In this document: one piece after another, positions 1 to 6,745 of the stretch
Numbering within the stretch: position 1 is the first letter of the stretch
Layout of the letters: every line of letters starts with the position of its first letter
Source: Cryomorphaceae bacterium
Lineage (GTDB): Bacteria; Bacteroidota; Bacteroidia; Flavobacteriales; Schleiferiaceae
NCBI GenBank assembly: GCA_003451355.1
Contig: DMDX01000038.1
Coordinates: forward strand, 1 to 6,745
Direction of reading: 5' to 3'
DNA: 6,745 bases
Position numbers and translations under genes: made by a program
The notes under the pieces: model-generated
What the model was told of the DNA's origin: nothing
What the model saw: the letters and a program-made list of their open reading frames with translations, nothing else
Database searches by the model: none

Positions 1-301
1 GGCAGATGGTCTTTTCGGTGTCTGCGAGCAGTGAAAAATTCAATGAGAACTTGTCGGCGAACTTTCCGTGCGACTTAACACTGTCGGGCGATACGCCAAG
101 TACCGCGTACCCTGCATTCTGAAGATCTGTTTGGCCGTCGCGAAAGGAGCAGGCCTCAGCCGTACAGCCCGGGGTGTCGTCCTTTGGGTAAAAGTAAAGC
201 ACCACCTTTTTTCCGGCGAATTGAGCAAGTGAAACGGTGGTTCCGTGCTGGTCTTGAGCTTCAAAGTTGGGGGCCTGGTCGCCTGGGTTGAGATGGGTCA
301 T
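1..301 (-). CDS. bcp: Thiol peroxidase, Bcp/PrxQ-type peroxiredoxin (N-terminal part, cut by window edge)
   Basis: Reading the minus strand from the ATG at 301-299 gives 100 uninterrupted codons that leave the window at base 2, so the C-terminal third or so of a protein of usually about 150 residues is missing. The sequence shows the AhpC/TSA thioredoxin-like fold start (GDQAPNFEAQDQHG at 7-20), a beta strand VVLYFYPKDDTPGC and the active site TPGCTAEAC. Cys46 is the expected peroxidatic cysteine and Cys51 the resolving one; the C-x4-C spacing marks the Bcp/PrxQ branch and matches E. coli Bcp. Members of this family reduce hydrogen peroxide and organic hydroperoxides in the cytoplasm using thioredoxin. 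The ATG is chosen because it places the family motif at the usual distance and no upstream start is better. The leader just before it is A-rich with no Shine-Dalgarno. It is transcribed divergently from nth. Family assignment is secure; the exact electron donor is inferred from the family. Confidence 0.95.
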   Translation of the reverse strand, partial: MTHLNPGDQAPNFEAQDQHGTTVSLAQFAGKKVVLYFYPKDDTPGCTAEACSFRDGQTDLQNAGYAVLGVSPDSVKSHGKFADKFSLNFSLLADTEKTIC

Positions 302-314
302 CGGTTTACTTTTT
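288..314 (+). promoter_or_regulatory. Candidate -33/-7 promoter for nth
   Basis: A TTG at 288-290 is followed, after a 16-base spacer, by TACTTTTT at 307-314, which fits TAnnTTTG except for the last base. The spacer is slightly shorter than the usual 17 or more bases. The -33 element would lie inside the first codons of the divergent peroxiredoxin gene, and the start of transcription would fall some 35 bases before the GTG of nth. The T-run at 310-316 makes chance matches likely, so confidence is low. Confidence 0.27.
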
Positions 315-323
315 TTGTTCTGC

Positions 324-331
324 TAAAGGTA
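324..331 (-). promoter_or_regulatory. Candidate -7 box for the peroxiredoxin gene
   Basis: On the minus strand this reads TACCTTTA, matching five of the six fixed positions of the Bacteroidota -7 consensus TAnnTTTG (final G replaced by A). It lies 22 bases before the ATG at 301, which would give a short A-rich leader. No TTG-type -33 element is visible at the right distance upstream, so the call is weak and rests on one box plus position. Confidence 0.3.
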
Positions 332-356
332 ACGCCGGGGTTTCGACCTTTGTTCC

Positions 357-995
357 GTGACCAAGAAGCAAAAAGCCGCGTACATTATCGAGCACCTCGA
401 GGACCTGTACCCCGAAGTTCCCATTCCGCTCGACCACTACAGCCCGTTCACCTTGCTGTGCGCCGTCGTCCTATCAGCTCAGTGCACGGATGCCCGCGTC
501 AACACAATTACCCCGACCCTGTTTGCCAAGGCGGATACCCCTGAAGCCATGGCCGCACTGAGCATTGAAGAAATTGCAGGGATCATTCGCCCGTGCGGAC
601 TGGTTCCGATGAAGTCCAAGGGGCTCAAAGGGCTTTCTGAGATGATTGTGACGCTGCACGGAGGCCAGGTTCCGCAGTCATTTGAAGCGCTTGAAGCGAT
701 GCCTGGAGTCGGACACAAAACCGCATCGGTGGTCATGAGCCAGGCATTTGGAGTCCCTGCATTCCCCGTGGACACGCACATTCACCGCCTGATGACCCGC
801 TGGGCGCTCACCACCGGCAAAAGCGTGGAGCAAACCGAAAAGGACGCCAAAACACTCTTCCCGAAAGAGCTTTGGAACAAGCTCCATCTGCAGATCATTT
901 TTTACGGGCGCGAGTACAGCCCCGCGCGCGGATGGTCCCTCGAAAAGGACTTCATCACGCGAACCGTCCTTGGAAGTCGGATGCCTAAAGTTTAA
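357..995 (+). CDS. nth: Endonuclease III, bifunctional DNA glycosylase/AP lyase lacking the Fe-S cluster
   Basis: The 212-residue product has the length of E. coli Nth (211) and the full HhH-GPD core. Visible elements are LSAQCTDARVN at 39-49, the helix-hairpin-helix MPGVGHKTA at 115-123 with catalytic Lys121, and VDTHIHRL at 138-145 with catalytic Asp139. The family removes oxidised pyrimidines from DNA and nicks the resulting abasic site in base excision repair. The C-terminal C-x6-C-x2-C-x5-C motif that binds [4Fe-4S] in E. coli Nth is absent: after Cys80 there is no cysteine at all, and the region reads GREYSPARGW at 184-193. Both catalytic residues are kept, so this is likely an active clusterless enzyme rather than a broken gene. 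The start is GTG at 357, since no in-frame ATG lies near the family N-terminus, and no Shine-Dalgarno is visible. The gene diverges from the peroxiredoxin gene, and its 3' end overlaps the convergent cargo gene by 11 bases. Confidence 0.95.
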   Translation: MTKKQKAAYIIEHLEDLYPEVPIPLDHYSPFTLLCAVVLSAQCTDARVNTITPTLFAKADTPEAMAALSIEEIAGIIRPCGLVPMKSKGLKGLSEMIVTLHGGQVPQSFEALEAMPGVGHKTASVVMSQAFGVPAFPVDTHIHRLMTRWALTTGKSVEQTEKDAKTLFPKELWNKLHLQIIFYGREYSPARGWSLEKDFITRTVLGSRMPKV

Positions 996-2904
996 TCCAG
1001 CGCAGCGTCACTCCGTTTAACGTAACGAAGTACAACCCTGGAGACCACTTCGAGGCGTCTACCCACGATCCCCGCTCAGCTCGTGCGCACAGAACGACAC
1101 GACCGAACGCATCGACTACGGAGACCTCTCCAAATTCCGGAACATTAAATCCTTGTGCCCCGGGATTCGGCGAAAGCGTCCATAACGTCTCTACGGGCTC
1201 ACTGGTACCCAATCCACACGCACCAGGAATATTGGGGCATACGTCAACCCGAATCCACGGAGCATTAAAGGTCATGGAATTACTGTATCCGCTGAACCAC
1301 CGGGCGTCATTCGCATTGTACATCATTTTTGAAAGGCCAGTTTGGCGAATAGTTTGGTCGTTCTTAAGACGAACTTCATACTGGCCGTTGTTGCTGTACA
1401 TATTTACCGCGACGTACACTGCTCCGGACTGAAGCAACTGCTGTCCGAAATCAAAGTACTTCGTCTGAGATGAAATATCTGCAGCAGTGATGCTATCAGT
1501 GGCGTAGGCAAGGAGGCCCGTTTGATCAAAACCAGCCGTATAGCCTTGCCATGCTGCGGTATCGTAGACTGAAACTTCAATCGTTCCGCCCGTAGTCAAA
1601 CTTGACAACCCCAATTCTACCCCAAAAAGCCGTTGTGCCGTGGCTGTTGCTGGATTGAACATCCCCAAATCCATATACACAGCCATACCGGCCCCATCTA
1701 AGCCTAATGCATTGGTTCCGAGTGAATTATCAAATCCCCCGAAATCTAGAGCCATACGTTGTTCACTAAGCTGGTACGATAGGGTATCAAAGGCCTCGAT
1801 CGTACTATCGCTTACTACACGTACTGCGAACGAATAGGTTCCCGGAACAAAAGTCAGTGCCCCAACTGCACGGTTGTAGGTATTCAATTGGGTAAAGTCC
1901 AATGTATCACCTGGTGCGAGCGAAGCTGTCGTGTCAGAATAGGCCGTCGCCACTACAGTTCCATTGGGATCAAGTACATCAAGCGCGAGGTACACATTCG
2001 TTTGTGGATTGACTCCAAAATTGTACACATTCGCATCTACTGTGATCGGACGCTGTTCGAACTGACTCATATGTCCATACCTCGAGGTTGAATTGTACAG
2101 AACGTCCACGGGTGGAGCTCCATTAAACGACGTGAATTTCATCCTATTGTATTCCGGAACCTTTACCTCGATATCGTCTACTTGCCAGTAGTAGTAGCGA
2201 CCGTCAAAGCGCAAACGAAACATTGCGGAATCTTGGCCACCAATGAACGATGATGCGTTGACCTCAACTAAAAAGTCCGCAGCTGTAGACTGATTGTTTC
2301 CGATGTGGGTATTCAACTCAACGCTGTGCGGCCAAGTTTGACCACCGTCTGTGGAAAAGTCGAGGTAGGTCGCCGAAACTGCCGTACTCAGGTTTTGTGT
2401 TCCTTGGCGCCGACGGTAGTAGTTGGTGAACGAAACCACAATGTTGCTATACTGCGTTAGGTCCATCATTGGCGGGGCGAGTGTCACCAAATGTGGCGCA
2501 GCTGCGGGCCCGTTGCCATTGTTTCCGGTCAACCCGGAATTATCTAGATAGTCTGAATCTAGAATGATAAATCCATTACTTGTGGTGGGCGATGCGATTG
2601 GGAGCGCCGCACCTGCATAAAACCCCCTCGATCCTGTCGCATTAGACGGTGTAGTGGCAATTCCACGGTATTCAAATCGTGCGTCAGGATCTGCAGTACC
2701 ATTTGCTGTCCCTTGGTGAATCCACGTAGATGGTATTCCATTCGCAAAATCTTCGCTCATAATCACCGTCTCTGTGGCCGACGTACGGTTCTGACCGTGG
2801 TAGCGGACATCACCATCTTGAATTTGGTCCGAATCACGAGCAATTTGGCCGAAGCTGGCGAAGCCTACGAAGAGCGAAAGAACGAAAAGTAAACGGTGCT
2901 TCAT
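985..2904 (-). CDS. T9SS-secreted cargo protein with choice-of-anchor-J-like domain (paralogue A)
   Basis: This 639-residue protein is of unknown function. Visible parts in order: a Sec signal peptide (about 1-19, MKHRLLFVLSLFVGFASFG, cleavage probably before Gln20); a choice-of-anchor-J/MAM-like beta-sandwich at about 46-248, opening SEDFANGIPSTW (50-61), with one Asp-box-like STDGGQTW (184-191) and closing FDGRYYYWQVDDIEV (233-247); a CARDB/Ig-like stretch at about 256-380; a beta-rich module at 384-555 ending in NAPWIR (547-552) and Cys556/Cys563; and a type A T9SS sorting tail at about 575-639 (LSPNP at 577-581, SPGLYFVTL at 621-629, terminal WIKL). By family knowledge, such tails direct passage across the outer membrane and are removed by PorU, with the protein left on the surface or released. 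No catalytic motif is recognisable; adhesion or glycan binding is possible but unproven. It is a tandem paralogue of the 659-residue protein upstream and probably has its own promoter, because a terminator precedes it. Confidence 0.92.
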   Translation of the reverse strand: MKHRLLFVLSLFVGFASFGQIARDSDQIQDGDVRYHGQNRTSATETVIMSEDFANGIPSTWIHQGTANGTADPDARFEYRGIATTPSNATGSRGFYAGAALPIASPTTSNGFIILDSDYLDNSGLTGNNGNGPAAAPHLVTLAPPMMDLTQYSNIVVSFTNYYRRRQGTQNLSTAVSATYLDFSTDGGQTWPHSVELNTHIGNNQSTAADFLVEVNASSFIGGQDSAMFRLRFDGRYYYWQVDDIEVKVPEYNRMKFTSFNGAPPVDVLYNSTSRYGHMSQFEQRPITVDANVYNFGVNPQTNVYLALDVLDPNGTVVATAYSDTTASLAPGDTLDFTQLNTYNRAVGALTFVPGTYSFAVRVVSDSTIEAFDTLSYQLSEQRMALDFGGFDNSLGTNALGLDGAGMAVYMDLGMFNPATATAQRLFGVELGLSSLTTGGTIEVSVYDTAAWQGYTAGFDQTGLLAYATDSITAADISSQTKYFDFGQQLLQSGAVYVAVNMYSNNGQYEVRLKNDQTIRQTGLSKMMYNANDARWFSGYSNSMTFNAPWIRVDVCPNIPGACGLGTSEPVETLWTLSPNPGAQGFNVPEFGEVSVVDAFGRVVLCARAERGSWVDASKWSPGLYFVTLNGVTLRWIKL

Positions 2905-2920
2905 TGGGGTTGATTTTGAA

Positions 2921-2928
2921 CGAAGATA
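2921..2928 (-). promoter_or_regulatory. Candidate -7 box for cargo paralogue A
   Basis: The minus strand reads TATCTTCG, one fixed position away from TAnnTTTG, and sits 16 bases before the ATG at 2904. It lies directly after the upstream terminator, so any -33 element would fall within the terminator stem, where no TTG is visible. Independent transcription is suggested mainly by the terminator between the two cargo genes, not by this box alone. Confidence 0.22.
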
Positions 2929-2932
2929 AACG

Positions 2933-2961
2933 AAAAACGGCCCGGGTTTCCCCGGGCCGTT
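2933..2961 (-). terminator. Intrinsic terminator after cargo paralogue B
   Basis: Bases 2936-2946 and 2951-2961 are perfect reverse complements (11 bp, very GC-rich, core CCCGGG) around a 4-base loop. On the minus strand the loop reads GAAA, a stable GNRA tetraloop, and the stem runs into five T (2937-2933), the order expected for an intrinsic terminator. It begins 21 bases after the TAA of the 659-residue cargo gene (2983-2985) and precedes the start of the next cargo gene by about 30 bases. On the plus strand the stem is followed only by TTCTC, so it works best for minus-strand transcription. Confidence 0.87.
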
Positions 2962-2982
2962 CTCATTGAATGAAGTGGCTGC

Positions 2983-4962
2983 TTAGAGAAGCGACACTTT
3001 AAAGGTCTTCACGTCAGTACCCTTGGCTACGCGAACCACGTACATGCCGCGGTCAAGGTTTCCAACGAATACAGGAACGTTTGCTCCAGCGCGAACCAAC
3101 TCGCTCTTCACCACCTTACCGGTGAGGTCAAGAACTTCGATTTGGTACTGACCAGTAAGCATACCGAACGATACGTTGACGTAGTCGGTAGCTGGGTTCG
3201 GAGCCAAGGCAAGCTCAGCCATTGGGTTCTCGTCAAATCCAACGGTCATACACGTTGAGGCATTCAGGTGCGAACAGGTTAACGAACGAATCCAGGGATT
3301 ATTAAATGATCGTGAACCACCGCTGTAACCCGTGTACCAGGTTGCAGCAACAGCGTTGTACATGTATGCCGTACCAGGGACCTTGGTGAACGATTGGTCA
3401 TTCCAAACTCGAGCAACCTTACCACCGCCCAGCATTGTCATCTCAAAGAAGTATGCGCCAGCCGGGAGGAATACTGGTAATCCTGTTGTTGCGTCAGTAA
3501 AGTCAAACTCTAGCCATCCCGCCGCAGAGTCTGCAGGAGAAACCACAAGTTGCGCATATGCAATAGGTGGAGTTGATGGAGCGAGGTTGGCAGCATAGTA
3601 TGTGGCAGAATCATGTACCGCCAACTCAACGAGAACCCCTGATTGTGTGGCAAAAGACATTCTTGCCTCGGCACCAAAGAGTCGTTCGTTGTCAATGAAG
3701 TCATGGCGAACAGTAACCTTACATCCGTCACCCAATTGATTGGTTCCGATTGTGTTGTCCAAACTATTAAAGTCAAGTGAATGGAAATCTTCAGTCACAT
3801 TAACAAAAAACGTATCTGGATACACTACAGTCAATGAATCCGTGACAATCTTGTACACAACTCCGTAGCGGTCATCAGATGTTGGTGTCCATGCAGCTGT
3901 GTACGTATTAAATGTGGTCACGTCAATGGTATCGCCCGCGGCCCAAGTAGGCTCAACGGTAGATGACAATGTCGTGATTGCATTCGTCGAAAGATTAATC
4001 AAGTCAACTTTGAATTGAGCATTTGATTGAGCAGATGAACCTGTATTCACGGCGTTTCCGTCAAACGTAATGGCACGAACCTGCTTCAAGGACATGTTAC
4101 CCATGCGAGTTGAGGCACCATACGTTGGGCCGAAATTCAAATCAACAGGTGGGTTGCCGTTTACGGTGGCGAATTCCACACGATTTGCCGGCGCGCCAAC
4201 AATTTCAATGTCATCAATCATCCAGAGGTAGTAGTTTCCGTCAAATACAAAACGAATCATTGCGTTTGACGAACCATTTAGCGAAGATGGAAGTGTGACT
4301 GCAACTGGCGCAGACGTAGAAGTATTGACCACGACAGTTGTGTTGAGTGCTACAGGTGCCGTCCAAGTAACTCCGCCGTCCGGAGAAAACTCGACAAACG
4401 TTGCGCTCGTGGCAGATGTGCCTCCATTGCCTTGAAACTTCCTATACAGTTGTGAAAACTGAAGTTCTAAAACGGCATTTGATCCAACAGCACTCAAGTC
4501 AATTGGTGACGTTGTGAGCTTTGCCACGTGGGGGGCGTTGGAGATTCCTGCGGAGAATGACGATCCGCAACCTGCATTTCTATTGTCCAACCAGTCGGAA
4601 TCAAACAACGCATAGCCATTTGCTGCCGTTGGACTTGCAATAACCAATCCTGAGGTACATCCTCCACGACCACCACTAGCAGCAGTTGGAGTTGTGGTAG
4701 GACCTCTGTACTCCCACACAACATTACTATTTGGCACACCAGCTGAGGTTCCTTGGGCAATCAACCATGTGGATGGAATGCCATTAGCGAAGTTTTCAGA
4801 CCAAATAGTCGTTTCCGGAGCATCAGACTCCCGAACCGTGGAAATCGCCTGCTTCTGTTCAAAAACAGGTTGCTTCTCTGCTACTTTTTCAGGGATTCTA
4901 ACTTGAGCAACCGCTGAAACGGCTACTGTCGACAAGAATCCAAGCGTAAGAATTTTTTTCAT
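2983..4962 (-). CDS. T9SS-secreted cargo protein with choice-of-anchor-J-like domain (paralogue B)
   Basis: This 659-residue protein is of unknown function and has the same plan as its downstream neighbour. It has a signal peptide at 1-19 (MKKILTLGFLSTVAVSAVA, then Gln20), a charged linker at about 21-50, and a choice-of-anchor-J-like sandwich at about 51-255. That sandwich opens SENFANGIPSTW (55-66), carries SPDGGVTW (193-200) and closes FDGNYYLWMIDDIEI (240-254). An Ig/CARDB-like region follows at about 260-390, then a beta-rich module at 393-560 with NNPWIR (554-559) and Cys563/Cys571, then a clear type A T9SS sorting tail at about 582-659 (LAPNPATDYVNV, DLTGKVV, RGMYVVRV, KTFKVSLL). Unlike paralogue A, it has Cys102 and Cys132 inside the first sandwich, a plausible extra disulfide. 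The ATG at 4962 is supported by the signal peptide; the leader is AT-rich with no Shine-Dalgarno. It starts 18 bases after the gcvP stop and ends in an intrinsic terminator. Export and T9SS secretion are confident; ligand or activity is not readable. Confidence 0.93.
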   Translation of the reverse strand: MKKILTLGFLSTVAVSAVAQVRIPEKVAEKQPVFEQKQAISTVRESDAPETTIWSENFANGIPSTWLIAQGTSAGVPNSNVVWEYRGPTTTPTAASGGRGGCTSGLVIASPTAANGYALFDSDWLDNRNAGCGSSFSAGISNAPHVAKLTTSPIDLSAVGSNAVLELQFSQLYRKFQGNGGTSATSATFVEFSPDGGVTWTAPVALNTTVVVNTSTSAPVAVTLPSSLNGSSNAMIRFVFDGNYYLWMIDDIEIVGAPANRVEFATVNGNPPVDLNFGPTYGASTRMGNMSLKQVRAITFDGNAVNTGSSAQSNAQFKVDLINLSTNAITTLSSTVEPTWAAGDTIDVTTFNTYTAAWTPTSDDRYGVVYKIVTDSLTVVYPDTFFVNVTEDFHSLDFNSLDNTIGTNQLGDGCKVTVRHDFIDNERLFGAEARMSFATQSGVLVELAVHDSATYYAANLAPSTPPIAYAQLVVSPADSAAGWLEFDFTDATTGLPVFLPAGAYFFEMTMLGGGKVARVWNDQSFTKVPGTAYMYNAVAATWYTGYSGGSRSFNNPWIRSLTCSHLNASTCMTVGFDENPMAELALAPNPATDYVNVSFGMLTGQYQIEVLDLTGKVVKSELVRAGANVPVFVGNLDRGMYVVRVAKGTDVKTFKVSLL

Positions 4963-4980
4963 AGGTTATTAAATTTTGTG

Positions 4981-6745
<1,765 letters not shown>

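Noticed and set aside
183..200. Asp-box-like motif (S-x-D-x-G-x-T-W) in both cargo proteins as evidence of a sialidase; these positions are residue numbers of the two proteins, not bases.
   Set aside because: Each protein has only one copy and none of the sialidase arginine triad or other repeats is visible. A single such hairpin is common in choice-of-anchor-J-type secreted proteins.
310..316. T-run at 310-316 as a terminator tail.
   Set aside because: No GC-rich hairpin precedes it on either strand, and it lies in a divergent promoter region where no transcript ends.
1232..2091. Several plus-strand open frames of 60-70 codons within the cargo gene A region.
   Set aside because: They lie antisense to a strong coding frame, have no recognisable family or signal, and are best explained as shadows.
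4951..4959. Run of seven T at 4953-4959 (seven A in codons 2-4 of cargo gene B) as a possible slippage or phase-variation tract.
   Set aside because: It encodes the common MKKI start of a signal peptide. The tract is short and the frame downstream is intact, so there is no positive evidence for phase variation.

Overview
The window looks like ordinary chromosomal DNA from a member of the Bacteroidota, most likely a Flavobacteriia-type marine or aquatic lineage. Three things support this. Two genes encode secreted proteins ending in a type IX secretion (T9SS, Por-type) sorting domain, a system essentially confined to this phylum. The endonuclease III lacks its C-terminal iron-sulfur cysteines, in the style I recall for flavobacterial homologues. 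The glycine dehydrogenase C-terminus also has flavobacterial-style wording (for example DRNLVCTC near the end). None of the four visible starts has a convincing Shine-Dalgarno sequence, and the leaders before three of them are A-rich or short, which also fits this phylum. I assign no genus.

Layout from left to right. Positions 1-301 (minus) hold the N-terminal 100 codons of a Bcp/PrxQ-type thiol peroxidase that runs off the left edge. A 55-bp divergent intergenic region (302-356) separates it from nth (357-995, plus), a DNA glycosylase for oxidised pyrimidines that starts with GTG. The nth stop overlaps, tail to tail by 11 bp, the end of a 639-residue T9SS cargo protein (985-2904, minus). A 78-bp gap (2905-2982) carries a strong hairpin terminator. 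Next comes a 659-residue paralogue of the same cargo protein (2983-4962, minus). Only 18 bp separate its start from the stop of gcvP (4981 to the right edge, minus), of which about the C-terminal 60% is visible. No gene-free stretch exceeds 300 bases. I see no tRNA, rRNA, CRISPR array, insertion sequence or attachment site.

How the parts relate. The peroxidase and nth both deal with oxidative stress (peroxide removal and repair of oxidised bases), and they diverge from a shared promoter region. The two cargo proteins are clearly an old tandem duplication. They share a signal peptide, a choice-of-anchor-J-like beta-sandwich, a CARDB/Ig-like middle region, a third conserved beta-rich module and the T9SS tail, but they have diverged well beyond DNA identity. 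They are predicted to be exported through Sec, then moved across the outer membrane by T9SS and displayed or released. gcvP is housekeeping one-carbon metabolism (glycine cleavage), and its link to the cargo genes is probably positional only. The least explained content is the pair of cargo proteins, whose ligand or function cannot be read from the sequence. I see no convincing new multi-gene system.
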